Part shown: positions 8,264 to 17,165 of the stretch, piece by piece
Layout of the letters: every line of letters begins with the position of its first letter
How positions within the stretch are numbered: position 1 is the stretch's first letter
IMG/VR virus record: IMGVR_UViG_3300049215_000527
Coordinates: 21,270 to 85,269 of that record
Source: a virus
DNA: 64,000 bases
Direction: 5' to 3' (one strand)
Position numbers and translations under genes: made by a program
The notes under the pieces: generated by a model
Databases searched by the model: none
Seen by the model: the letters and a program-made list of their open reading frames with translations, nothing else
What the model was told of the DNA's origin: nothing

Positions 8264-11200
8264 ATGGTTGCGCGCCCGACGCTAACTGAACTACGGGCGC
8301 GCCTCACCCGCATGCAAGAGGCCGTCGTTGCCCGTGACTATCATCCCGATCAACCTCGCACAGCAGATGGGCGGTTTGGCTCGACAGGTGGCAAACCTGT
8401 CGACCTCTTGCTCAATCCAGGCGACGACATGGGCAAGTACGCCAAGATCATTGCCAAGGCGGCAGGCAACGAAGAGATCGTTGGTCAGTGCTCCCATTGC
8501 TCGCGCATGCTTTCTGGCCCGCTAGCAGGTAAACGCATCGGAGTTATCGTGCGCAAAAACGCCTGGACCACTGGCCTCAAGACGGGCTTCTCGCATGGGG
8601 TATGTCGGTCATGTCAGAAGGACTGGCTCATCGATGTCTATACCAAGAAAGGGTTGACACCTGAGCAGGCCACGGCACGGGCGACGCTCTTTCAGGCGGG
8701 CAAACCCATCCCTGATGACCTGCGTACCGAGGCGGAAAAGGCCCAGCGTGCCATGACCCCCGATGAAGCATACGCCCTACTGCGTCAGGCCCAGGCGGCA
8801 CGGTTACAGTTGGTGCGCACTCGCCTGGCGCTGCACATCCTGCGTGTGCGAATGGCCGATGAGACCCGCTATGAGGGTGGGTTGAATGGGCGCATCCCCT
8901 TGTTCGCAATGGGTGCCGATGGTAAGATGCACTTCGCAGGCAGTACACCAGGGGCGGGCAAGGCCCCAATTCCGACATCGCCGGGCCATCTGCACATCCC
9001 TGGCGTGACCCATGTCGCGCATACCGATGGCAAGGGCGGGGGGGTGAAAGCGAGTGGCAAGCATGGTGCAAAGACCCCATCCGTCGCCGATCTGCACCAT
9101 GCGTCCCGCGCATGGCAAGCAGCGAACCCGCACACCCCAGAGACGCCACCTACGCCCGTCGATCAACTGGTGCTTGTCCAGCCCGTCGATATGCGGGAAA
9201 TTGACCCGTATACCCATCCCGATGCCCACCGACTCGCCAGCATCTTCGGCGAGCATCAGGTGGGGGCGGCCATCAGCAACTTCACCGTTAGCACCTTGCA
9301 GCAGATGGCAAAATCCCTGGGCATCTCCACCACGGGCATGCGCAGCAACCATGATGCGTTGGTCTCGGTCATCACAGCGCATGTAACAAATGGCCACTAC
9401 AGCGCCGATTTCGGCACGCAGACGGCGACGGGCAAGACGGCGGGGACGAAAGCCCAAAGCGAAGAGGCGGGAAGGTTCCCAGCCGCACGGATAGAAGAAT
9501 TGAAGAACCGCGCCCTATATGGCGATAAAACGGCGCAAGAAGAGGTCATGAATCTCCTGCGCGATCATTTTCACGATCCTGAGTCCAAAAGTGTTGCCAC
9601 GGACAGCGAAAAGGCGGCCCGTGCCGCCGATCTCATGCTGCAATATCGGGGTCGCTATGAGAGGGAGCAGTCCGGCTACCTTACGGATAACGGTAGACCG
9701 CTTTCCCGTGCGGCTGATCCCGCATTGTTCTGGCACGCGGCTGGTGGCGACCCGGAACTCATGGAACTCATGTTGAAGTCTGGCGTGGGAGGCATGATGC
9801 CGCATTATCTGCGTCAGCATCCCGATATGCTAGGCATGGAACGATTTAACAATGGCCAGGTGAATCGCGACCCATCACCAAAGGAAATTGTGCAGGCGCT
9901 GCAACTGCAACATGACGGTAAAGTGACTTGGCGCGTTGGTTCGGATGGCGGCGCACCCCCCAACCCTGCTGATCCCCGTGCCGCCAACTACCTCGCCGAC
10001 ATGGCCCGCCTACGCGAGACCCATGCGGCGTATCTGGCTGATACCCCTGCCGTGGCCAAAGCACATGATGCGGCGACAAAAGCCGCACGTGGGGGGACGA
10101 AGGCAAAAGAGCCGACAGCCAACCAACAACTACGCATCAATCAGCACCAAGTCGTCGATCGACTGGTTCCTATTCAGACTGGGCTTCGGTTTAACGCCTT
10201 CAATCTGTTAGATGATGCGAGCCTCACGAGCGCCCATCGAACCTTTGGCTCTGATCAACTCAAAGACGCCATTTATGCGAATCCCACAGCAGACCTTCGC
10301 GCGAAAGCGCAAGAGATGGGTATTTATCGAGCAGGGATGACGCATGAAGATTTGGCCCGTACAATTGCTGCCGCCTGGATTGCCAAAGAGGGCCACATTG
10401 ACGGCCCGCCCTCTCATTTGGATGAGATATTGGCTCAGACGAGCAAACCCGACGCCTATACGGGTGCGGATCTGGTGCCGATCTCGTCGGCGGTGGGTTA
10501 CAACATCAATGTGTATGGCCCGCCACAAGAGGATATCCTGCTCAAGATCTATGGCGCGGAACAACTGCCCAAGGCGCTCTCGCTGTTTAGTACACCCAAA
10601 CTCAAAGAGGCGGTGGACAGGGCGATGACGAAGTATCCTGGCACCAAGCCCGCCAGCCGCACCAAACGCGAGGATCTCATTGCATATCTCGTACAGCAAG
10701 CGGTACATCCGGGCGAACCGATGCCAGGTGCCAGTGCGGGTAAGGATCTTACTGGCCTCAAACCTTCTGGGGCGGCGACACTCGCCATTTTGGGGTCACA
10801 GTTACTTCAGTTGAAAGATCCTGGAGATCCAATCGAAGCGTGGCATCATTTTGGTGGCACGGCGGAGTCACTGCGTGCGGTCTTATATGAAGAACCCATT
10901 GGGTATTTACGCGGTATGCTGATGCATCCCAATATGCCTCCTGGGCCATCCCCCCGTGGCAAATCGCGGCAAGTGTTGGCCGACAACATCGTCAAACGCC
11001 TCGATGCGCACTTCAATCCGCAGCCGCCCACCAGTGCGGGCAAGGGTCTTAGTGGCCTCAAACCCTCGGGGGTTGCGGCATCACCAGCCGACCCCTATCA
11101 CACAATGAGTCCTCATGATCTGTTGCATGCGGTAGGCGAGGCTCAATTCCATGAGGCATTATCCCGTATGTCCACGGCAACCCTGCGGGAGATGGCAAAA

Positions 11201-11395
11201 ACCTATGCCATCCCCACGGGCCGCGCCAAACGCGATATGGTGGATGCTATTGAGCAGTGGACGAAGGCGCATCCCGAAATGGCAGGCGTCTATCCCACAA
11301 AGGGTAGTACCGCCATCAAGGATAGCGCGACACGCATGACCCTGCCCGATCTCGCCGCCAAACTCGCTCACCTGCGCGCCGCCGCCCGCATGTAA
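8264..11395 (+). CDS. Large head-region protein with zinc knuckle and five helical repeat modules
   Basis: This 1043-residue protein has a GGAGT ribosome site. Near the N-terminus is QPRTADGRFGSTGG, a (D/N)GRF-type motif often seen in phage head proteins. CSHC (about residue 71) and CRSC (about 113) could bind zinc. A second Gly-Arg motif lies at about 202. Residues ~310-1010 contain five diverged ~65-residue modules of the pattern G-x-x-x-L-x-x-A-(L/I), then S-x-x-x-L-x-x-x-A, then (T/K)-R-x-D-L-(I/V), at nucleotides about 9199-9390, 10187-10385, 10498-10708, 10810-11020 and 11080-11276. Two AGK-x-L-x-GLKPSG linkers separate the last three. The module resembles SAP/Rho-N-like nucleic-acid-binding helices, which is an inference. 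A virion or genome-organising role is possible. Confidence 0.55.
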   Translation: MVARPTLTELRARLTRMQEAVVARDYHPDQPRTADGRFGSTGGKPVDLLLNPGDDMGKYAKIIAKAAGNEEIVGQCSHCSRMLSGPLAGKRIGVIVRKNAWTTGLKTGFSHGVCRSCQKDWLIDVYTKKGLTPEQATARATLFQAGKPIPDDLRTEAEKAQRAMTPDEAYALLRQAQAARLQLVRTRLALHILRVRMADETRYEGGLNGRIPLFAMGADGKMHFAGSTPGAGKAPIPTSPGHLHIPGVTHVAHTDGKGGGVKASGKHGAKTPSVADLHHASRAWQAANPHTPETPPTPVDQLVLVQPVDMREIDPYTHPDAHRLASIFGEHQVGAAISNFTVSTLQQMAKSLGISTTGMRSNHDALVSVITAHVTNGHYSADFGTQTATGKTAGTKAQSEEAGRFPAARIEELKNRALYGDKTAQEEVMNLLRDHFHDPESKSVATDSEKAARAADLMLQYRGRYEREQSGYLTDNGRPLSRAADPALFWHAAGGDPELMELMLKSGVGGMMPHYLRQHPDMLGMERFNNGQVNRDPSPKEIVQALQLQHDGKVTWRVGSDGGAPPNPADPRAANYLADMARLRETHAAYLADTPAVAKAHDAATKAARGGTKAKEPTANQQLRINQHQVVDRLVPIQTGLRFNAFNLLDDASLTSAHRTFGSDQLKDAIYANPTADLRAKAQEMGIYRAGMTHEDLARTIAAAWIAKEGHIDGPPSHLDEILAQTSKPDAYTGADLVPISSAVGYNINVYGPPQEDILLKIYGAEQLPKALSLFSTPKLKEAVDRAMTKYPGTKPASRTKREDLIAYLVQQAVHPGEPMPGASAGKDLTGLKPSGAATLAILGSQLLQLKDPGDPIEAWHHFGGTAESLRAVLYEEPIGYLRGMLMHPNMPPGPSPRGKSRQVLADNIVKRLDAHFNPQPPTSAGKGLSGLKPSGVAASPADPYHTMSPHDLLHAVGEAQFHEALSRMSTATLREMAKTYAIPTGRAKRDMVDAIEQWTKAHPEMAGVYPTKGSTAIKDSATRMTLPDLAAKLAHLRAAARM

Positions 11396-11425
11396 CCCTC
11401 TCGCAATCATCCCCCTATTTTACGC

Positions 11426-11448
11426 AAAGCCGCTCTACAGGCGGCTTT
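11426..11448 (+). terminator. Rho-independent terminator-like hairpin
   Basis: AAAGCCGC/GCGGCTTT stem with a 7-nt loop, followed by a short T run, lies between the large repeat protein and the protease gene. It probably separates or attenuates transcription within the head operon. Confidence 0.6.
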
Positions 11449-11479
11449 TCTGTTGCCCGCCAACAGGAGGACCGCCCGC

Positions 11480-14254
11480 ATGGCTGTGAAATATGCCAAA
11501 ACCCAACGCGCCAAGAAGTTCCAATCCCCTGGCCACTACACGACCAAGGACCGCACCACCATCGATGCCGCCGATTTTGGCGACCCAGCGCACAAACTCT
11601 TCCCCATCGTTGTGGCGGCGGACGTGGCCGATGCGGCCCGCCTCATTGGCAAGGCCGCCGACCCCGACGCCGTGAAAGCACGGATCATCAAAATCGCCAA
11701 GAAAAAAGGTTTCCCGTTGCCCGCAAGTTGGGAAGAGGAGAGCGGCGCCCGCGCCCTTCTGCCCACCGAAACCCGCGCCGATGCCGCCAGCGTCACCACC
11801 CTCCCCTTTGCCCGTGTCACGCGCATTGATGAGCAGAACCGCCTCGTCACGCTACGGGCAACGTCGGAGGCAACGGACTCCTTCCGCACTGCCTTTGCCT
11901 ATGAAGCCAGCAAAGATGCGTTTTCGCGGTGGGAGCAGGCCGCAGGCAACATTCGCGAGATGCACGCCCCCAAGGCGGTGGGCCGGGCGGTGCAGGTGGA
12001 GTACGACGATGCGTCGCGCGCCATCGACGTGACCCTGCGGATCTCGAAAGGGGCCCAAGACACCTGGGAAAAGATTGTGGATGGCACGTTGCAAGGCGGC
12101 AGCATCGGCGCCTCGAATGTGGTCTGGCAAGTGAATCAGCAACGGGTTGCCAATGCCCCCGAAAAGATTGCCACGAAATACGACCTCGTGGAGCTCTCGC
12201 TCGTGGACAATCCGAGCAACCCCGATTGCCGCGTCCTTGCCGTGCGTGCCGCTGGTGCCACCGATATTCTCGAAGCCCTGGACGACGCCCCCGCCCCCGC
12301 CGCGCACCCCAAAGGCATGGCCAACCCCGCGAATCTTCCCCCCACGATTGCCGCCGCCATGGCCGCCGCCTATGGCGACGCGCCCGACGAAACCCTATCA
12401 TCGGCGCCACGCGCCGCCACACCACAGGAGGCCCCTATGGGCATGAACGCCAAGAACCGGGCGCGAGAGGCGGCGCAACGTGCGGCGCAGGAACGCGCGC
12501 TGAAGATCCGTGCCGCCGGAGACGCGGCGGTGAAAGCCGCAAACCTTACCCAATACGCCCCAGGACGCGGCAGCTTTGATGTCTTTACCCAACAGGTCGC
12601 CGCCGTACGCGGCACTGCCGAGGCCGAGGCGGCACGGGCCTTGCCGCCCGTCATGGGGCGCTTCGCCGCCCCCGACACCGCGCCTGCCGCCCCGACCGAG
12701 ACGCGCTTCGACGACCCTGCTGGCATCATCCCCGCACCAGACACGGCGGCCAATCCCGCCAGCATGCCCGAAACACCGCTCGCGGTGTCGTTGGACGATC
12801 AGTCCTCGGCCAGTCACCCCTTGCCCCATGTCCATGCCCATGCCCACACCCATAGCGATGGCATGACGCATGCCCACCCGCACAGCCACAGCCACGAGGA
12901 ACACGTCATGCGGGCCGACATGCCGGACAACGCGCCGCATGCGGAGCACGCCCATGTCTATCGCGGCGGCGTGGCGTATGACGCCACCCTCTTGCAGCAG
13001 CCCGAACTGTTGCGCGGCACGCCGTGGCAAATCAACCCCATCGCCGCCGCCACCGCCGAGGCGGGTAACGTCCACGGCACGCAGTTGGTCGCCGCCAAGA
13101 TGGCCAAAACGGGCACGGCCATGATGCAGCCGCAAGGCGTGGGCCACCCGGTCATGTATAACAGTGAAGACGCCAACATGCTGGGCTTTGCCGTGCCCGT
13201 CGCCGCCGATCCGGTGCAGGCCACCCCCACCGACAACGTGACGCTGGACCCCGCCATGTTCCACTCTGGCGGCCATAGGCCGCGTGTGGATAACGTCCAT
13301 GTCAAGGAACCCATGGCCGATCAGGATGGCGACCATGACGCGGCAGAGGACGAGACGGAGCGGACCGAAGGGGACAAGATCGTGGGCGGCGGGTTGCCTG
13401 CCTTCACCGTGCCCAATCGGGATGTGGAGGCGACGCCCCGCATGGCGGCAGCAGATGACGGTGGGTTGCCCGCCTTTGCCGATCTCGTCGAGGAACTGCG
13501 CACGGCCCTGGCCGAGCACCTCAACCTCGAACTGCGCTATGGCGCCCGGCTGTCCGGGGATAGCATGGACGCCGTGCATGGCATTCGCGATAGTGCCCTG
13601 GCCACGGCGCAGATGGCGACGGCGCACTGCGGCTGCGACGAGTGCCAGGCCCACCAACCTGTGATTCTGGCCCTCATGAACGGCGAACCGCCCGATATGG
13701 GGGACGAGGACGATGAGGACGAGGACGAGGACACGGGGGCAGGCGACGATGACGGCATGCGCCTGCAATTAGCCGAAACACAGCGGCAAACGGCGGAGGC
13801 ACTGAACATGGTCTTTGGCCAAGTGCAAACGCTGGCCACACGCCTCGCGACGCTGGAAACCCAAACGCCATACCTCGCCGCGCAGTTGAGCGATCTCACG
13901 CTGACCCTCGCTGATCAGCAGCGCATGCAATCCGCCACCGTGACCCGTGCGCAATCGGCGCAAGACGCCCAGACCCAGGCCCTGCAAACAGCCATTATCC
14001 AGCGAATGGAAGCGTTGGCTGCGGACGCCGCAGCGACGAAAGCACTCGTGGAGCAAGTGGCGGCGCAACCTGTGGCGGGCAATGCCCCGCTCGCCCCCTG
14101 GGCCGTGCCAGTGGACAAACGGATGGGCGGCTACTATGGCAACGCCCAACCCGAAAGCACGCCAGAACAAATCCGGGCCTGGATCGCCCAGCGCCCAATG
14201 GAAGACCAAATCGACCTTGCCGCCCAACTCGTGCGGCCCGCAACCCGCAAATAA
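11480..14254 (+). CDS. Prohead protease (XkdF/S78-like) fused to scaffold-like region
   Basis: This 924-residue protein starts at the ATG nine bases after AGGAGG. An N-terminal LFPIVVAADVADAARLIG segment precedes a protease-like domain (about residues 105-265): REMHAPKAVGRA supplies the candidate His (about 160), DTWEKI-x6-GGSIGAS the candidate Ser (about 207), and YDLVELSLVDNPSNPDC the closing strand. This pattern is that of the XkdF-like prohead serine protease family, which cleaves the scaffold during capsid maturation. The rest is long and scaffold-like, with a His-rich stretch (about 449-475), a CGCDEC cluster (about 714), an Asp/Glu run (about 738-760) and coiled-coil helices near the end. 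It lies directly before the capsid gene, as expected. Confidence 0.75.
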   Translation: MAVKYAKTQRAKKFQSPGHYTTKDRTTIDAADFGDPAHKLFPIVVAADVADAARLIGKAADPDAVKARIIKIAKKKGFPLPASWEEESGARALLPTETRADAASVTTLPFARVTRIDEQNRLVTLRATSEATDSFRTAFAYEASKDAFSRWEQAAGNIREMHAPKAVGRAVQVEYDDASRAIDVTLRISKGAQDTWEKIVDGTLQGGSIGASNVVWQVNQQRVANAPEKIATKYDLVELSLVDNPSNPDCRVLAVRAAGATDILEALDDAPAPAAHPKGMANPANLPPTIAAAMAAAYGDAPDETLSSAPRAATPQEAPMGMNAKNRAREAAQRAAQERALKIRAAGDAAVKAANLTQYAPGRGSFDVFTQQVAAVRGTAEAEAARALPPVMGRFAAPDTAPAAPTETRFDDPAGIIPAPDTAANPASMPETPLAVSLDDQSSASHPLPHVHAHAHTHSDGMTHAHPHSHSHEEHVMRADMPDNAPHAEHAHVYRGGVAYDATLLQQPELLRGTPWQINPIAAATAEAGNVHGTQLVAAKMAKTGTAMMQPQGVGHPVMYNSEDANMLGFAVPVAADPVQATPTDNVTLDPAMFHSGGHRPRVDNVHVKEPMADQDGDHDAAEDETERTEGDKIVGGGLPAFTVPNRDVEATPRMAAADDGGLPAFADLVEELRTALAEHLNLELRYGARLSGDSMDAVHGIRDSALATAQMATAHCGCDECQAHQPVILALMNGEPPDMGDEDDEDEDEDTGAGDDDGMRLQLAETQRQTAEALNMVFGQVQTLATRLATLETQTPYLAAQLSDLTLTLADQQRMQSATVTRAQSAQDAQTQALQTAIIQRMEALAADAAATKALVEQVAAQPVAGNAPLAPWAVPVDKRMGGYYGNAQPESTPEQIRAWIAQRPMEDQIDLAAQLVRPATRK

Positions 14255-14266
14255 CTTCACCCCTAC

Positions 14267-14284
14267 TCCCCTCCCTTGAGGGGA
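14267..14284 (+). other. Hairpin before the capsid gene
   Basis: TCCCCTC/GAGGGGA stem with a CCTT loop ends eight bases before AAGGAG, the ribosome site of the capsid gene. It has no T-tract. It may stabilise the capsid mRNA 5' end. Confidence 0.45.
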
Positions 14285-14305
14285 TACTTATAAGGAGACC
14301 CATTC

Positions 14306-15814
14306 GTGCAAATTTCCGAAGAGACGATCCGCCTCGTTGAGGAAGCGATCGCCACCCGTCAGATGATGCCCAATGTCACCCGTGGCATCACGATCAGTTC
14401 TAATGACATTGGCTATGACCTTGAAGCCCCCGCCAAAGTCATCGTCCCAGTGCAGACGCCGCTCGTCAACATGCTGCCCCGCAAACCAGGGCCTGGCATC
14501 AACATCACCAACTGGAAGGCCATCACCGCCTTCGACACCTCGCGCAGTTGGGGTACCCTATCCGGCAACAACGTCCCCACTGCCGTCACGTACAGCTTCG
14601 TCTCCCTCTCCAACAACTACCATACCATCGCCCTGTCGAACTCCGTAGACTTCGAGGCGCAGTGGTATGGGCGCAGTTTTGAAGGCGATGTCCGGGCGCG
14701 GCGCTTGGCCGAACTGCTGTACCAGGTCAAGATCACCGAAGAGCGGTGGCTCTTGCAAGCCTCAGCCAAGTTGATGGTGCCCCCGGCCCCGGTGCTCTCC
14801 ACCACGACCAGTGGCGGCGCGGCGCTGGACAGCACGACGTACTATGTCACGGTGACGGCAGTTAACGCCAACGGCGAAACGACGCAGAGCAGCGCCACCA
14901 GCATCACCACAGGCAACTCTGGCTCCAATGTCAATACCCTCAAGGTCACGCTCTTCACGGTCCCGAATGCGACGTACTACAACGTCTATATTGGCACCAA
15001 CAGTGCGGCGGCCCGCACCACGCAGTGGCTGCAATCCTCCATCTCCGGCAACAGCAACGCTCCGCAGCCCTCCGTCAACGTGGCCGTCTCGCTGAACGGC
15101 GGCGGCTCGACGGCCTGTGGCGAAGTCCAGGCCCCTACCGTTGGCCCCTTGTCCCTCACGGCGTCGGTTGCCTCCTCTGGCACGAACCCGCCCTCCACCA
15201 ACGGCGCGAACACCTTCCAGGACTCGAACTCCAACACGACGATGTGGGATGGCCTCATCTCCCAAGGCCTCTTGAACGCGGGCACGGGCAATGGCTTGAC
15301 GCTGGGGACGCAGGTGGCACAACCCGCCGCCACCAATGGTGTGCTGGCCCTGTCCGACATCGACAACCTGTTGGTCTCAGCCTACAACCAGGCTGCCGCC
15401 GACCCCGATGTCTTGATCATGAACAGCATCGTCCATCGCAAGCTCACCAACCTCGTGGCGCAGGCCAACCAGACGCGCTACGTCGTGGATTCGACGCAGG
15501 GTCAGGCCCAGGGCAACCTCACGGCGCAATACCGCGTCACGCATTACCTCAACGAAGCGACGGGCAAAGAGATCCCGATTGTCGTGGACCGCTACTGCCC
15601 CGCCGACACCATCGTGGCGCTGCCGATGTCCATCCCCTATCCGGTGCCCGAAATCAGCAACGCCGTGGAGATCGAAGTGAACCAGGAATACTGGGGCATC
15701 GACTTCGCCATCACGAACAGTTCCTTCCAATTCGCGGATTACGTGAACGAGACCTTGAAGGTCTACTTCCTGGGCGGCTTGTGCGTTCTGCGCGGCATTA
15801 CTCCCGCTGTCTAA
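14306..15814 (+). CDS. Major capsid protein, HK97-like, with inserted Ig/FN3-like domain
   Basis: This 502-residue protein starts at GTG, eight bases after AAGGAG. The N-terminal 155 residues (SSNDIGYDLEAPAKVIVPVQTPL, split by a basic loop) and the C-terminal part (DPDVLIMNSIVHRKLTNLV, PYPVPEISNAVEIEVNQEYWGIDF) read like a HK97-fold capsid protein. Between them (about 158-275) is a Thr/Ser-rich beta segment, including YYVTVTAVNANGETTQSS, resembling a fibronectin-III or Ig-like domain exposed on the capsid surface. Its place after the protease/scaffold gene is the main contextual support. Confidence 0.78.
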   Translation: MQISEETIRLVEEAIATRQMMPNVTRGITISSNDIGYDLEAPAKVIVPVQTPLVNMLPRKPGPGINITNWKAITAFDTSRSWGTLSGNNVPTAVTYSFVSLSNNYHTIALSNSVDFEAQWYGRSFEGDVRARRLAELLYQVKITEERWLLQASAKLMVPPAPVLSTTTSGGAALDSTTYYVTVTAVNANGETTQSSATSITTGNSGSNVNTLKVTLFTVPNATYYNVYIGTNSAAARTTQWLQSSISGNSNAPQPSVNVAVSLNGGGSTACGEVQAPTVGPLSLTASVASSGTNPPSTNGANTFQDSNSNTTMWDGLISQGLLNAGTGNGLTLGTQVAQPAATNGVLALSDIDNLLVSAYNQAAADPDVLIMNSIVHRKLTNLVAQANQTRYVVDSTQGQAQGNLTAQYRVTHYLNEATGKEIPIVVDRYCPADTIVALPMSIPYPVPEISNAVEIEVNQEYWGIDFAITNSSFQFADYVNETLKVYFLGGLCVLRGITPAV

Positions 15815-15833
15815 ATCCCCCCCCATTTCATTC

Positions 15834-15861
15834 ACGGGCGGTGGCGAAGGCCACCGCCCGT
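15834..15861 (+). other. Strong hairpin after the capsid gene
   Basis: A perfect 12-bp stem, ACGGGCGGTGGC/GCCACCGCCCGT, with a GAAG tetraloop follows the capsid stop. It lacks a T-tract, so partial termination or 3'-end protection of capsid mRNA is more likely than full termination. Confidence 0.55.
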
Positions 15862-15880
15862 TGCATAGGAGTACCCCCTC

Positions 15881-17065
15881 ATGGCAACAACTGCCAATAC
15901 CCAAGGACTCATTGACAGCAGCGCGCGCACGCTGCCTACCCTGCACTCGCCGGGCAATGCCCAAGAATCCGCCATCATGGCGGGCACGCAAATCATAGAC
16001 AATGTGACGGGCGAGCCATATGCGCCCCAGGTGACGCAGATCGGTGATCGCAGCACCCCGGCGCAGGCCGCTGCCGTTGACACCTTCGGCAACCTTTCCA
16101 TGAAGTTGGGCGGTGTGGGCTATCCCGTCATTGTCCAGAAAGGCAACGCCGCCAGCACGGGCTCGGTGGCGTCGCTGGCCAAAGCCTTCACCACCGCCAA
16201 CACCGCAGGCAATACCATCGTGGTCGTGGCAGGCTGCGGCAATGGCACCGCCATGACGGTGGCCGACACCCTGGGCAATACCTACGTCTCGGCGGTGGCG
16301 GCCCCCAACAGCACGACGTTTGCGTCCCAGATCTTCTATGCCGCTGGCGTCCTCGCGGGGACGAACACCGTCACCGTCACCAACGCGGGTACCACGGCTT
16401 CGATGGCCATGGAAATCTACGAAGTCTCCGGCCTTTTGGCCGTAGCGGCGGGGCAGCCCGACTACACGTCGCTGAGCACGGGCACCAGTGCCACCCCCAG
16501 CGCGCCCAACCACGCGCCAAGCCTGCCCAATAGTATTGCCTTCATGGGCGTGGCCGTCGGTACGGCAGCCCAAGCCGTGAGTGCCACCGCCTCCAGCGGC
16601 TGGACCCTGGATTCGACGCAGAACACCACGACCCCGGCGGGTTTGTATACCTTTGGCGCGCTCTCGGCCTTCCTGGCCTCCACTGCGCCTATCACGCCCA
16701 AGGCGACCTTGGCGGGATCAGAGCCGTATGCTATCGCGGCGGCGGTCTTCCGGCCCGTGGCGCTGCCCATCACGGGTATCGTCACCCAGGACGGCTACAA
16801 CTATACGCACTTCAACACGGCGCAGACCAACACCATCGTCAAAACGGGTTCTGGCATCCTGCACGCCTTGATCCTCAATACGGCGGTCGCCAGCGCGACG
16901 TTCGAGTATGACGATGCCATCACGCATACCAACGCGATGGGTATCTTCACCCTGCCTGGTACGTTGCTCGCCTCCAACGGCTACTACGAACTCGACGTGC
17001 GCTTCAACACGGGCTTGGCGATCACCTCAACGGGCACGGCGGACTGGACGGTCGTCTGGAAATAG
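15881..17065 (+). CDS. Capsid decoration / head fibre-like protein
   Basis: This 394-residue protein has an AGGAGT ribosome site. It is Ala/Thr/Gly/Ser-rich and mostly beta. The centre (about residues 108-195) has NTIVVVAG, DTLGNTY, IFYAAGVLAGTNTVTVT and MEIYEVSGL. This is the order found in a beta-sandwich module common in surface proteins of soil bacteria. The C-terminal third looks like a separate beta domain. It follows the capsid gene, where decoration proteins normally lie. It could instead be a head fibre; there is no enzymatic motif. Confidence 0.6.
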   Translation: MATTANTQGLIDSSARTLPTLHSPGNAQESAIMAGTQIIDNVTGEPYAPQVTQIGDRSTPAQAAAVDTFGNLSMKLGGVGYPVIVQKGNAASTGSVASLAKAFTTANTAGNTIVVVAGCGNGTAMTVADTLGNTYVSAVAAPNSTTFASQIFYAAGVLAGTNTVTVTNAGTTASMAMEIYEVSGLLAVAAGQPDYTSLSTGTSATPSAPNHAPSLPNSIAFMGVAVGTAAQAVSATASSGWTLDSTQNTTTPAGLYTFGALSAFLASTAPITPKATLAGSEPYAIAAAVFRPVALPITGIVTQDGYNYTHFNTAQTNTIVKTGSGILHALILNTAVASATFEYDDAITHTNAMGIFTLPGTLLASNGYYELDVRFNTGLAITSTGTADWTVVWK

Positions 17066-17070
17066 TCCTT

Positions 17071-17102
17071 GCGGTGCGTGCGCCGTACCGCGCACGCACC
17101 GC
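17071..17102 (+). other. Hairpin (first of a tandem pair)
   Basis: GCGGTGCGTGCG pairs perfectly with CGCACGCACCGC across an 8-nt loop, directly after the decoration gene stop. No T-tract follows. Confidence 0.5.
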
Positions 17103-17119
17103 GTCTATCTCGCCCATAC

Positions 17120-17149
17120 CCCAGACGGACCCCAACGGGTCCGTCTGGG
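17120..17149 (+). other. Hairpin (second of a tandem pair)
   Basis: A perfect 13-bp stem CCCAGACGGACCC/GGGTCCGTCTGGG with a CAAC loop ends 16 bases before the connector gene start. Two strong stems in one 100-nt gap mark an expression boundary between capsid-level and connector-level genes. Confidence 0.55.
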
Positions 17150-17165
17150 CAGTGGAGGTTGCCCC

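Noticed and set aside
12398-13768. Long leftward frame (456 codons) opposite the protease-scaffold gene
   Set aside because: It mirrors codon bias of the real rightward gene in a GC-rich region, has His-rich low complexity and no ribosome site.
15377-16573. Leftward frame of 398 codons opposite capsid and decoration genes
   Set aside because: Gly/Arg/His-rich antisense shadow without motifs.
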